NCBI RefSeq assembly: GCF_002557795.1
Contig: NZ_CP023777.1
Span: 3,357,001-3,421,000, forward strand
Reading direction: 5' to 3'
DNA length: 64,000 bases
From: Chitinophaga caeni
GTDB lineage: Bacteria; Bacteroidota; Bacteroidia; Chitinophagales; Chitinophagaceae
The notes below the pieces were generated by a model. It saw only the letters and a list, made by a program, of their open reading frames with translations, searched no databases and was not told where the DNA came from. The position numbers and the translations under genes are program-made. Shown one piece after another: positions 41,424-49,838 of the stretch. The first letter of the stretch is position 1; the number at the start of each line of letters is the position of its first letter.

Positions 41424-41441
41424 TTCATTAAGGTTCATTAA
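41424..41441. promoter_or_regulatory. Direct repeat ahead of the kinase gene (candidate autoregulatory site)
   Basis: TTCATTAAGGTTCATTAA: two TTCATTAA copies 10 bases apart, on the opposite strand TTAATGAA as in the receptor promoter. One-turn spacing is usual for OmpR-type tandem binding. Inference. Confidence 0.4.
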
Positions 41442-41517
41442 CATAATTGCAAGGCCTGTTAACAAGGAACATTTTTTGAAAATTTGCCGGAGACTATTAT
41501 ATTTGGGAGCAGATTTT

Positions 41518-41591
41518 CGGGATGTAGCGCAGCCCGGTAGCGCGCTTCGTTCGGGACGAAGAGGCCGCTGGTTCGAATCCAGTCATCCCGA
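41518..41591 (+). tRNA. tRNA-Pro (CGG)
   Basis: 74-base cloverleaf: acceptor CGGGATG / CATCCCG with discriminator A, D arm GCGCAGCCCGGTAGCGC, anticodon stem CTTCG / CGAAG with loop TTCGGGA giving anticodon CGG, and T arm with GGTTCGAATCC. CCA is not encoded. It abuts a decayed integrase gene; such 3' ends are common phage/island attachment sites. Confidence 0.95.
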
Positions 41592-41614
41592 CTTTTGACG
41601 ATTTAAATAACATC

Positions 41615-41652
41615 AAACCCTTGTAAATGATAGTGTTTACAAGGGTTTTTTA
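41615..41652 (+). terminator. Terminator after tRNA-Pro
   Basis: AAACCCTTGTAAA pairs with TTTACAAGGGTTT around TGATAGTG, then a T run. Confidence 0.8.
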
Positions 41653-41882
41653 TTTTTTCCGTATCAATTTATTGCAACAAATATCCAAGTTCTCGTGAGT
41701 AATTCCGTGAGTAATTTTTTTTGATACTTTTGACTCACGGAATAGCTAGTAATATACTGATTGTCAATATTTTGTATTGAAATAAGTAGCTATTGTTTAG
41801 CCTCGTTTGAAATCCTTTTCGGTGTATTTACGGCTGCTATTCTTAGGACGAGTTTAAACACGTTCAAATTAAATCGTTTTGT

Positions 41883-42595
41883 ATGAGAACAGAAGCCACA
41901 TTCTCCGTTGATTTTGTCATGCGCAAAAAGGAAAGCGACCCACATCGTGGATATATATACGCAAGAATTACGGTCGATGGAGACATCAAAGAATTATCCC
42001 TTAAGGAGGAAGTCAGTTCCGAAAGCTGGATACCGGGCAGCGAATGCTTAAAGGGAAGAGCTGCCGAAGTTCAGAAGATCAACAATTATATTGAAGACGT
42101 CCGTTCAAAAATACGGCAAAAGTACAGGGAGCTGCAAGATAGTGGTAAGCGGATGTCTGCTGATCTTGTAAAGCAGGCCTAGCTCGGGAAGTTCATAAAG
42201 AAATCCGGGCACACTTTAAATCAGTTGACCGCTTACCACAGGAAGATCAATACAGGTATCCTCGCAAAGGGCACGATGAAAAACTACGGTGCAACTGAAA
42301 AGTACTTCAAAAACTTTCTAACAACACAACTACATAGGGATGATATATTTCTAATTGAATTGGACTACGAATTCCTCACAGAGTTTGAGCATTATGTAAG
42401 AAACAATCCAATAAAGGCATCCGATCCATGTGTCGGAAATGGGGTTATTAAACATCTGCAACGGCTCAGGGGCATGGTTTCCTGGGCAAAAAAATTGAAA
42501 TGGATAGAGATCGATCCCCTCGAAGACTACACGCAGAACCCTAAAAAGCCGAAGAGGAAGAAACTGGACCTTTATGAACTGATGCGCATTGAACA
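41883..42595 (+). pseudogene. Truncated tyrosine recombinase (island integrase)
   Basis: Bacteroidota-type phage integrase: an arm-binding domain (TFSVDFVMRKKES, GYIYARITVDG, ELSLKEEVSSESW) and a SAM-like core-binding domain (KGTMKNYGATEKYFKNFL, DYEFLTEFEHYVRNN, VGNGVIKHLQRLRGMVSWAK) read in one frame, broken by TAG at 42180. Homology ends at about 42595 right after KKLDLYELMRIEQ, exactly where the catalytic domain should start; R-H-R-H-Y residues are all missing. It lies 290 bases from the tRNA-Pro gene in island orientation. It cannot be active. Confidence 0.85.
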
Positions 42596-42705
42596 GCATC
42601 AACGAGCTGTGCGATGCCGGTGTCGGGATGGCCGCCCTGGAGAAACTGGCTGATGCCGATGCCTTCCGCTCGCTCCCTGGGGCCGGATCGCCGGCTGGGC
42701 CTTAT
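42593..42705 (+). pseudogene. dnaE2-like DNA polymerase scrap
   Basis: About 110 bases, GC-rich and joined directly to the broken integrase. It reads SINELCDAGVGMAALEKLAD then ADAFRSL; a one-base shift on, LGPDRRLGL. This matches the conserved C-terminal part of error-prone DnaE2 polymerases ('LADADAFRSLGxDRRxxLW'). No other polymerase sequence is nearby, so it is a random capture at a recombination end point. The call is from remembered sequence. Confidence 0.6.
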
Positions 42706-42795
42706 GAGATGTTTATCCCATTACGATGCTATTGATGTATAAATACGTATAGCGCAAAATGAATAATTGATCGTTGTGAGTAAAAATTTATACAA

Positions 42796-42812
42796 AATAC
42801 GCATTGCGTATT
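42796..42812. repeat. Perfect short palindrome
   Basis: AATACGCA, one T, TGCGTATT. It lies in the 220-base AT-rich gap before the FRG gene. A protein-binding site or a hairpin; role not known. Confidence 0.45.
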
Positions 42813-42929
42813 GTTTTTACAATCAATTGATTAACAGTGCTAATCGGGTTAATATTAAATATTTTGAAAATTGGACGATTGCGTCTATTTTCGAGTTATG
42901 GGCTATGTTAAACGACAGACAATCGACAT

Positions 42930-43688
42930 ATGGAAACAATTAAAATAGACAGTTTAGAAAAGTTAATTGAGTTGGTGACAACTGGAGAATTTGGATGCGG
43001 ACACGTTGTTTTTCGTGGTGTGACAGACGCTAAAAATCATAAACTTGTTCCTTCTGTTGGACGAATTGACGAATCAATTTTATGCGGACTATCAATTGCT
43101 GAATACGAAAGAGAAACCTTAAACAGATTTAAGTTGAGAGCAAACTCGGAGATTAACCCTCAACCCAAAGACGATTGGGAATGGCTTGCATTAGCACAAC
43201 ACCACGGTTTGCCGACAAGACTTCTTGACTGGACTTCAAGTCCATTAATAGCTTTGTATTTTGCGACCAAACCTGAATTTCAAAATGATGGTAGTTTAAA
43301 AAAGTGTAATGACAATGGCGGTGCAATTTTTGCATTTCATACTTGTAGTTATTTGGACACAAGTTGTTTGGCTCCTCCGACAGACTTTACTGAGTTCGGA
43401 CTCTTTTACCCTCCGCATATAACTAGACGAATAACTGGTCAGTTCGGACTTTTTTCTATTCAAGCCGACCCTACTAAAGAACTAAACGAAGAGATTGACG
43501 AGAACGAAGGAAACTGGATAAAGAAAATTGAATTTAGCTGCGAGACTGCTCAACAAATTCAAAAGCAACTTTACCTATTAGGTATTAGACACGAAACGGT
43601 ATTCCCAGACCTTGACGGATTTACGTTTGACTTGAAAGTTAAATTTAATGTTACAAGTTGCCATACTGTAAAGAACTTATGCTGGTAG
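42930..43688 (+). CDS. FRG-domain protein
   Basis: 252 residues, soluble. The FRG domain is plain: VVFRGVTD (F28-R29-G30), then LAQHHGLPTRLLDWTSSPLI and ALYFAT. The domain is found in DNA-damage and phage-defence contexts and in toxins; its biochemical role is not known to me. AT-rich with an AC-rich codon style ('gacaac'), unlike the chromosome around it. First gene of a two-gene cassette: a GIY-YIG-like nuclease starts 36 bases later, and attC-like ends flank the pair. Confidence 0.85.
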   Translation: METIKIDSLEKLIELVTTGEFGCGHVVFRGVTDAKNHKLVPSVGRIDESILCGLSIAEYERETLNRFKLRANSEINPQPKDDWEWLALAQHHGLPTRLLDWTSSPLIALYFATKPEFQNDGSLKKCNDNGGAIFAFHTCSYLDTSCLAPPTDFTEFGLFYPPHITRRITGQFGLFSIQADPTKELNEEIDENEGNWIKKIEFSCETAQQIQKQLYLLGIRHETVFPDLDGFTFDLKVKFNVTSCHTVKNLCW

Positions 43689-43724
43689 AGAGAAGAAACA
43701 CATCTCGACAATAATTAAAAAATT

Positions 43725-44210
43725 ATGCAAATATTTGAATTTGAAATTCCTGCCCACACAACAAGGCGAGAATGGGCAGTTTATGTAATAGTGGCACGAC
43801 AAAACACAACTAACAATAAAATATTTTATGTTGGCAAGGTTGGCGACAACAGGGACGGATGTAATCCCATAATTTCTAGAATTGGAAACCATTTTTCTCA
43901 TAACAAAATTCATTCACAATTGCGAAATAAAATATCAGAAACGACTTTGTTTGACTACAAGGTTTACTACGCAACATTTGGGCAATATAAAATTGAAACA
44001 CAAAATACTGACAAAGAAAAAGTGAATGAACTTGAAAGACAACTAAACCGTTACATTCAACAAAATTTACAAACCTTGGACAACATAGAGTTTTTAAATC
44101 CTTACAAAGCAGTTGGAGTAAGCAAGAAAAAGGAAAATGACAGACAACAGTTACTAACTGAAGACGAACGAAAAAAACTTAAAGAACTTGCAGACAGAGC
44201 AACAATATAG
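43725..44210 (+). CDS. GIY-YIG-like nuclease domain protein
   Basis: 161 residues. VYVIVA (19-24) and IFYVGKVG (33-40) stand for the GIY and YIG strands; R52 (SRIGNHFSHNK) is the candidate catalytic arginine, and E104 in the NELERQLNRYI helix the metal-binding glutamate, followed by N-x-x-x-F-L-N-P-Y. Single domain, soluble. It is co-directional with the FRG gene 36 bases upstream and lies in the same attC-like-bounded cassette, so the two are likely one functional unit. A DNA- or RNA-cutting effector is plausible. Activity and target are unknown. Confidence 0.7.
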   Translation: MQIFEFEIPAHTTRREWAVYVIVARQNTTNNKIFYVGKVGDNRDGCNPIISRIGNHFSHNKIHSQLRNKISETTLFDYKVYYATFGQYKIETQNTDKEKVNELERQLNRYIQQNLQTLDNIEFLNPYKAVGVSKKKENDRQQLLTEDERKKLKELADRATI

Positions 44211-44217
44211 AAACACA

Positions 44218-44353
44218 GCCTATAACAGGCGTTTGGCTCAATGGCGGGTGACGTAGTTAATTAAACATTCTACCTCACATCAACTTTTGTGGTGTATTGA
44301 CAGTTTTGTGCTCCGAAATCCGCCACTGCGCCAAGCGCCAAACCGTTATGGGC
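44218..44353 (+). repeat. attC-like imperfect palindrome 1
   Basis: GCCTATAACAGG...TTTGGCTCAATGGCGG at the left mirrors CCGCCACTGCGCCAAGCGCC...CGTTATGGGC at the right over 136 bases. The R'-like GTTATGGGC recurs at 42895-42903 before the FRG gene. Each gene or gene pair in this island is followed by such a structure, as in integron cassette arrays of Bacteroidota; consensus GTTRRRY is not met exactly. Confidence 0.5.
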
Positions 44354-44376
44354 AATTTTAAGACGACCACTATAAA

Positions 44377-45021
44377 ATGAAAGAACCAATTGAAATATTA
44401 GTTTTGGAAAGACACATAATTAAGTTTTATGACGAAACTGATTATGCTTTTGGATCTTCTGACAACATCAAAAATTACGACAAGATTTTTACAAGTGGCG
44501 ACAGCAACGTTTTGACAAGTCAAATTGGAGTTGAACTATTTGAAGATGAAAAATTAGTTACAAATTGCTTAATTGGTTCAGAAGGAGGAGTGACAGGGAT
44601 AAATGACAATTCATTACTCATAAGTTATGGTGGAATCGTAATCTGTTGTGCAAACACCATATTTAAGCTAACAATTCCTGACTTAAAGTTGGAATGGAAA
44701 ACAATCACTGATACGGCATCTTGTTTTGGTATTTACTACCTTGACAAAGATTATGTTGTTCACGGAGAGCTTGAAATTTCACGGCTTGACAAAAATGGTA
44801 AAATAATTTGGCAACAAGGTGGACGTGACATTTGGACAACAGCAGAAGGAATTGACGACTTTGCTGTTTATGACGACCATATTTTAGCGACTGATTGGAA
44901 TTATAACAGATATAAGTTTGATTTTGACGGCAAACTATTAGAAGAATACAAAGTTGAGCCAACCAAGACAACACAAATAATAGAAGAACAGGCAAAAAAG
45001 AAATGGTGGAAAATATGGTAA
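44377..45021 (+). CDS. Beta-propeller-like cassette protein of unknown function
   Basis: 214 residues, acidic, soluble. Repeated beta-strand motifs (LLISYGGIVICCANTIFKLTI, EISRLDKNGKIIWQQGGRDI, DDFAVYDDHILATDWNYNRY) resemble PQQ/WD-type blades, perhaps three to four. It ends in a basic-aromatic KKKWWKIW tail. No enzymatic residues. AT-rich, cassette-style codons; it lies between two attC-like palindromes. Role unknown. Confidence 0.65.
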   Translation: MKEPIEILVLERHIIKFYDETDYAFGSSDNIKNYDKIFTSGDSNVLTSQIGVELFEDEKLVTNCLIGSEGGVTGINDNSLLISYGGIVICCANTIFKLTIPDLKLEWKTITDTASCFGIYYLDKDYVVHGELEISRLDKNGKIIWQQGGRDIWTTAEGIDDFAVYDDHILATDWNYNRYKFDFDGKLLEEYKVEPTKTTQIIEEQAKKKWWKIW

Positions 45022-45033
45022 TAAGAAAAACTG

Positions 45034-45168
45034 GCCATAACATCATATTGGTAATAGTGGAGCTGACAGTTATAAACTCAACATTTGTAATTTTATTGGG
45101 CATGTGCAAGTGTTGATCTGACGTTTTTCAAATGCACCACATTCGCCAATACGTAAAACGTTAGCAGC
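45034..45168 (+). repeat. attC-like imperfect palindrome 2
   Basis: GGCCATAACATCATATTGG and CCAATACGTAAAACGTTAGCAGC face each other across about 95 bases, with CCACATTCGCCAAT against ATTGGTAATAGTGG. Same plan and spacing as palindrome 1; the following cassette is the ATPase pseudogene. Confidence 0.45.
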
Positions 45169-45195
45169 TATATTAAGAACACTCCAACTTAGACA

Positions 45196-45755
45196 ATGAC
45201 AAATCAGACAACAAAAGAATATCTAAATTACTTCGTGGCTTCTCAAAAGCCAAACTTTGCGGTAATGTTAAAAGGGAAATGAGGTGCAGGGAAAACATAT
45301 TTCATTAGAGGAATAATTGAAGAATGGGAAAATGCACATGTAATTGAAGAAGGCGATATAAATTTAAAACCCGTGTATGTTTCACTTAATGGCGTTGCTA
45401 AAAAAAAGTGAAATTATTGAATCTCTAAAGGCTAAAATATCTCCATTTCTATATTCGAAAGGTGCAAAATTCGCATCCGACATTTTCAAAGGTTTTATCA
45501 AATCAACGTTAAAAATTGATTTTGACTATGACAAAGACAATAAAGCTGACGGAAGTATCAATATAAAATTTGATCCAATCTCTATTTTCAAATCTTCAAA
45601 TGATAAAATCAAAGGGAATCGTATAATGATATTTGATGATGTTGAACGTTGTAAAATCCCACTTGACGAACTATATGGTTTTATTAATGATTTTGTAGAA
45701 CATTAGCAATGCAAAGTAATCTTGATTTCTGACGAGGACTAGTTAGATGGCTTGG
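45196..45755 (+). pseudogene. KAP-type P-loop ATPase, decayed
   Basis: Begins MTNQTTKEYLNYFVASQKPN and reaches the Walker A region as LKGK-stop-GAGKTYFI: the usual W of G-x-W-GAGKT is TGA (45279-45281). A frameshift near 45405 moves on to SEIIESLKAKISPF, through KIDFDYDKDNKADGS, to Walker B RIMIFDDVERC. TAG codons follow at 45704 and 45748, the latter inside DED-x-LDGLG. The rest of the gene is lost. KAP ATPases are large membrane-tied NTPases common in defence islands. This third cassette is dead. Confidence 0.75.
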
Positions 45756-45767
45756 GCAGTTCGCTTT

Positions 45768-46694
45768 TCAGTTAAAGGATTGCCTAAACTTCAAAGGTGA
45801 AACATTTGTCTTTGTCTTGAACAGTTTACTGAACGATTGTGAATGTTCAAAGCCCAATTCATAGGCTATTTCGCTTACGGAAAGGTTTGTAGTAGATAGT
45901 TTTTCCCTGGCTTTTTCTATCAGTTTATCATGTATGTGTTGCTGTGTGCTTTGACCAGTTACCATTCTAAGCAAACTTCCTAGATACCCCCTCGAAATAT
46001 TTAGTTCTTGCGATACATATTGAACAGATGGGAGGCCCCTTATTGCCAAATCGTCCCTATTAAAGTAATCTGTCAACAGTTTTTCCAAACGTTCCAAAAT
46101 CTGATGATTGGCTTTTTCCCTTGTGATAAACTGACGATGGTAGAATCGCTCTGAATAACTAAGCAAATTTTCAATATGTGTAATAATGATTTGTTTACTG
46201 AACTTATCAATATTGGAAAGATACTCCTGCCTGATATTGTGTATAATGCCACTTAGGGTTAATTCTTCTTTTTCCGATAACAGTAACGCTTCATTTACCG
46301 AATAATCAAAAAATTCATAGCGCTTGATTGTTTTTGCCAGCGGTGTGTTCCAAATAAAGTCAGGGTGAAAGAGCAATATCCAACCTGATTGTTTTCCCGG
46401 ATTTTCTTCTTCTATGATTTCAAGTTCGAGCACCTGGTTGGGCGACATAAAGAACAGCACACCTTCATCTTCAAAATCGTAGTGCATCTGTCCGTATTTA
46501 TACTTCACACCTTTCAAACGTTTCATTGCAATAAAATAAAAATCAAAGACCGTATTCATAGCGATGGGGTCGGGCAGCTTCGTAAAATCGTCTGTAGTGA
46601 CAACGCTAACCAAAGGGTGTTCGGGCTTAGGTAAACCTCTTAGCCGATGAAACTCGCTGATTGATTTTATCCTTCGCGGTTTTGTATGTGCCAT
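45768..46694 (-). CDS. AraC-family transcriptional regulator
   Basis: 308 residues from the ATG at 46694; an in-frame TTG 6 bases earlier is less likely. Cupin-like N-terminal sensor (about 20-130, YGQMHYDFEDEGVLFFMSPN) and C-terminal double HTH (QYVSQELNISRGYLGSLLRM, then SVSEIAYELGFEHSQSFSKL and FKTKTNVSPLKFRQ). It follows the NmrA-like gene by 12 bases on the same strand and probably controls it. Similar composition to that gene and different from the GC-richer chromosome to the left. Confidence 0.9.
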   Translation of the reverse strand: MAHTKPRRIKSISEFHRLRGLPKPEHPLVSVVTTDDFTKLPDPIAMNTVFDFYFIAMKRLKGVKYKYGQMHYDFEDEGVLFFMSPNQVLELEIIEEENPGKQSGWILLFHPDFIWNTPLAKTIKRYEFFDYSVNEALLLSEKEELTLSGIIHNIRQEYLSNIDKFSKQIIITHIENLLSYSERFYHRQFITREKANHQILERLEKLLTDYFNRDDLAIRGLPSVQYVSQELNISRGYLGSLLRMVTGQSTQQHIHDKLIEKAREKLSTTNLSVSEIAYELGFEHSQSFSKLFKTKTNVSPLKFRQSFN

Positions 46695-46706
46695 ATACAA
46701 AGTTAA

Positions 46707-47558
46707 TTATTGTTGATGGTATGCTCTTGCAAATTCCTTTGCAAATTCTTTTAGTTTTGTTTTACCTAAGATGGGTCTGTTTCTGAGATAGTTCTCAAAT
46801 GTTTTTCCGCTGTGCGTCTCCATCTGCATTCTTACAAAATCATGTGCAAGCTGTTGTGGAAAGCCTGATTGAATTAATCCGTTTAGTAATTGATCTTCTG
46901 AAAGTGTTATCCATTGCAGGTCGGGCTTGCCGATGGCTTCACCTAAAATTTTTGCTGCTTCATTACAGGTTAATTCTTCGCTTGCTACGTAACGGACTTT
47001 TGTCCCTTGAAACGGTGCGGTCAATTCTTCAAGAGCTGCGTCGGCAATATCGGTTGGTGAAACAAAAGCAATTTTATCGCTTCCGCCATAGCCTGCCATT
47101 AGTACGCCGTGTTCTTTTATGGTTTTAATATCATTGTAAAAATTTGTGTAAAAAGAACCGGGACGTAGCTCGATAACTGTTCTGTCTGATAGTTGATTTA
47201 GTAGAGGCGAATCTTTCACATTAGCCGCCCAGCCGGTTAGAAATACTATTTTTTTGATTCCATTCAGCCTGATTGCTTGCACATAATTAGTTTCAATATT
47301 TTTGAAATAAGCTGTTTGGTCTTCTTCCATAAAATTGAAGGGTATCATACAATACACAGCATCCGCACCTGCAAAAGTTGTTGTTAGAAAATTAATGTCG
47401 CTAATTGAGCCGATTGCAGCTTTGCCACCAATGGCTTCAATCTCTTTTTGTTTGTCGGGATTGCTACTGATAACGGTTACCGAATGTCCTTTCGCAATTA
47501 ATTCTATTGCAAGTGGTTTGCTAATATTCCCCAATGAGCCTGTTAAAACGATTTTCAT
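46707..47558 (-). CDS. NmrA/SDR-type NAD(P)-binding protein
   Basis: 283 residues. Rossmann start MKIVLTGSLGNISKPLAIEL (G7/G10 loop) with adenine contact ISSNPDKQ and the middle GADAVYCMIPF, ...FLTGWAANV, as in the NmrA-like atypical SDR family. The S-Y-K catalytic triad is not evident, as usual in this group. It probably acts as a redox sensor or quinone/NADPH reductase. First in a two-gene operon with the AraC-type regulator. Confidence 0.85.
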   Translation of the reverse strand: MKIVLTGSLGNISKPLAIELIAKGHSVTVISSNPDKQKEIEAIGGKAAIGSISDINFLTTTFAGADAVYCMIPFNFMEEDQTAYFKNIETNYVQAIRLNGIKKIVFLTGWAANVKDSPLLNQLSDRTVIELRPGSFYTNFYNDIKTIKEHGVLMAGYGGSDKIAFVSPTDIADAALEELTAPFQGTKVRYVASEELTCNEAAKILGEAIGKPDLQWITLSEDQLLNGLIQSGFPQQLAHDFVRMQMETHSGKTFENYLRNRPILGKTKLKEFAKEFARAYHQQ

Positions 47559-47966
47559 TTTTATTATTTTGTTTATACAAAGTTGCGGCTTCCTGTAAGG
47601 ATAAATGTATCCGGAATGACTATTATCGTAGTCAAAATGAAATGCCTGGGGATGACATACTCCTGGTTAGATACAATAAAAAATATTCGAAAAAATCTCC
47701 ATGTTTGCCAAATGGCAAATAGTGTTGATGTATATTAATAAAACATTGTATTTACGGCTACAGTTCTCTATCTGATAGCAATAATTACAAAATAAATAAA
47801 AATGTCAGTAATAAATATGAGTGTTTACCCGGTATTAGTATTTAAGTTACCGGGTAAACACTTTTGAAAATTTATTATTTACGAAATAGAATTGTAGTCG
47901 AATAGGGAAGGTATTATAATAAGCCCGAGTCCACTATAGATGTTGCCATCATTGGTGTAAATGAGA
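47559..47966. other. Intergenic stretch with one inverted repeat
   Basis: Upstream of the NmrA-like gene. TTTGCCA, 2-base centre, TGGCAAA at 47704-47719 is a possible operator. I see no gene; a 62-codon + frame at 47534-47722 lacks features. Confidence 0.5.
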
Positions 47967-48869
47967 CTATTTCCCAGCCTTCAATTCCTCAATCTCTTCC
48001 TTTAGTTGGATGACATACAAAGTGAGTTCTTCTATTTTCTGCAACAACTTCTGGTTCATCTCGCTCACGTCAACCCCCTCTTCATTGACTTCCTCGGTAG
48101 AAGGGATACCGGGCAAATGTTTATTTTCTTTTATGAAGCTGGCTAATTCGGCTAAACTCGGTAAATCGTAGCCAGGCTCAAACACGAAATCTGCCCAACC
48201 GTTTTGTGTAACCCTGATTTTTTTCGCAGTCACCTCGCCGTTAACGGACAATAGGGATTGGGGAGCTGTCGTTCCAATGCCGATATTGCCATTATTCATT
48301 ACGTATAAGACATTATTCATGGTTGGCGCACTAAGAGAAAAGCCGGTACTTCTTTTTGCAGTCAACTGCCAATTACCATTTAAAGTACTAAACATGATTC
48401 CCGCAGTAGCTGCCGGGTTATCCAGGTTGTTTTGAACCCGTAAATATGTATCCCCGATTACATCTTTCTTTAAATGTAGCAATGAGCTTGGGTTAGCGGT
48501 ACCTATACCGATAGAACCGTCCAACGTAATACGCATTCGTTCAGTTCCCCCGCCTGTACCTAGGATTAAATTACCGGCGGTATTATTATTCTTTATAAAT
48601 GCATTTCCATCTTTTTGTTGATATATCTGCAAATAATCCAAGCCGCTAAAATCGCCGTTCACTCCATCTATGGAGAAACCTGCTGCGTTAGTCGTCGTGG
48701 TACCAGTTTGACCAATATTCAAATAGGTATTACCGCTGCCTATAATGTAACTCGTACTATTGATCTTGAAAGATGCGGGTTGTATGGAGGACGATTGATT
48801 CTCTATATAATCTTGTCCATAAGCATAATTGACTAAGGTCAACAAAATAATGAATGATAAATATTTCAT
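47967..48869 (-). CDS. Secreted tail-fibre-like protein with C-terminal coiled coil
   Basis: 300 residues with signal peptide (to about residue 19, YAYGQ). Repeated beta-helical lines ending in 'IGIGT-xP' (ITLDGSIGIGTANPSSLLHL, YVMNNGNIGIGTTAPQSLLSV) resemble phage tail-spike/collagen-like folds. The tail has AKKIRVTQNGWADFVFEPGY, HLPGIPSTEEVNEEG and a coiled coil (KLLQKIEELTLYVIQLKEEI), the common C-terminal module of Bacteroidota secreted proteins, related in plan to S74 chaperone/endosialidase tails. A catalytic self-cleavage is not seen. Function unknown; surface structure is likely. Confidence 0.8.
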   Translation of the reverse strand: MKYLSFIILLTLVNYAYGQDYIENQSSSIQPASFKINSTSYIIGSGNTYLNIGQTGTTTTNAAGFSIDGVNGDFSGLDYLQIYQQKDGNAFIKNNNTAGNLILGTGGGTERMRITLDGSIGIGTANPSSLLHLKKDVIGDTYLRVQNNLDNPAATAGIMFSTLNGNWQLTAKRSTGFSLSAPTMNNVLYVMNNGNIGIGTTAPQSLLSVNGEVTAKKIRVTQNGWADFVFEPGYDLPSLAELASFIKENKHLPGIPSTEEVNEEGVDVSEMNQKLLQKIEELTLYVIQLKEEIEELKAGK

Positions 48870-49051
48870 AGTTAGGAATTTTAAAGCTAAAGATATAAAT
48901 TTTCAACATTTGTATAACCAAAATCCTCAATCATTTAGCAAGTGCATTAGTTTTTTAAATTAATCGGGCCAACATTTTTCTGCTGAATCTGTACTTTCCT
49001 ATATTATAATAGTTTACATCATTATTCCAATTTCATTTACTAAAAATAAAT

Positions 49052-49098
49052 TTTGCGAAACCGATTAGTTGCACGTATATTTGCAACCGAACGGTTTC
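49052..49098 (+). promoter_or_regulatory. Promoter and operator of the DoxX-ArsR operon
   Basis: TTTG (49052-49055) and TATATTTG (49076-49083) are separated by 20 bases, matching the Bacteroidota -33/-7 pattern TTTG and TAnnTTTG. The -7 box lies inside nested inverted repeats: GAAACCG / CGGTTTC (49056-49062, 49092-49098) and GTTGCA / TGCAAC. The ArsR-type product would bind there and repress its own operon. Confidence 0.6.
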
Positions 49099-49117
49099 TT
49101 TATTTAAAATATTATTC

Positions 49118-49498
49118 ATGAAAACTAAGATCCTTTTTGTTTTATGTTTGTTGACCGGTATTATGTTTATCAACGCCGGTTTAGATAAGTTTTTCCACTA
49201 TATGCCTCTACCTGCCGATATGCCGGAGAAGATGGTGAAAGCCGGGATGGCATTCCTGGAAATAGGCTGGTTACTTCCGCTCATTGCGACTTTTGAGATC
49301 GTGGGCGGGGTGCTGTTGATATTTAAGAGGACAAGGGCCTTAGGCGCCATCGTTCTTTTCCCGATTTTGTGCGGTATATTACTGTCAAATATTACCACTG
49401 CTCCGTCTGGTTTACCAATTGCATTGGTGATCACGGCCATAATACTATGGGCAATGTTCGATAATAAGGATAAGTATTTACCATTGATACGGACATAA
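49118..49498 (+). CDS. DoxX-family membrane protein
   Basis: 126 residues with four hydrophobic segments (5-25, 45-66, 72-91, 98-117). DoxX-like pattern: [19 protein letters not shown], then [18 protein letters not shown]. The family is integral in the inner membrane and linked to thiosulfate or redox chemistry in a few cases. First gene of the operon DoxX, ArsR, SRPBCC; ends 23 bases before the regulator. Confidence 0.85.
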   Translation: MKTKILFVLCLLTGIMFINAGLDKFFHYMPLPADMPEKMVKAGMAFLEIGWLLPLIATFEIVGGVLLIFKRTRALGAIVLFPILCGILLSNITTAPSGLPIALVITAIILWAMFDNKDKYLPLIRT

Positions 49499-49521
49499 TA
49501 CGATTAAATAACACCCTTCTG

Positions 49522-49836
49522 ATGAGACGAGATATTTTTCAGGCAATCGCTGATCCGACACGCCGGGCTATCATTGCATTAATTGCCTTGCATGCGATGA
49601 CGCCCAATGCCATCGCGGAGCATTTTGCTACGACGCGTCAAGCCGTTTCCAAGCACTTGAAAATTTTGACGGAATGTGAGCTTGTGAAGCCTGAGCAACG
49701 TGGCCGGGAAATATATTATCAATTGGAAATTGACAAGATGAAGGAAATTGATAAGTGGCTGGAACAATTCAGGCAGATTTGGGAAAGCCGCTTCGAACAA
49801 CTTGATCAACTTTTAGCTTCCATAAAAAAGAAATAG
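49522..49836 (+). CDS. ArsR-family transcriptional regulator
   Basis: 104 residues, a single winged helix: [55 protein letters not shown]. No metal-binding cysteines or ELCV-CDL motif, so it is of the non-metal type typically paired with SRPBCC/AHSA1 genes. It should repress the DoxX promoter. The SRPBCC gene follows after 2 bases. Confidence 0.92.
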   Translation: MRRDIFQAIADPTRRAIIALIALHAMTPNAIAEHFATTRQAVSKHLKILTECELVKPEQRGREIYYQLEIDKMKEIDKWLEQFRQIWESRFEQLDQLLASIKKK

Positions 49837-49838
49837 AA

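Noticed and set aside
42590..42720. A real polymerase gene after the integrase
   Set aside because: Only about 35 codons match, with a frameshift and no flanking domains.
44218..45168. Full classification as a chromosomal integron
   Set aside because: No intI in the window and the end motifs do not fit GTTRRRY exactly, so only attC-like is claimed.
42180..45750. In-frame stops in the integrase and ATPase as possible recoding
   Set aside because: They co-occur with frameshifts and truncation; neighbouring genes use the standard code, so decay is simpler.
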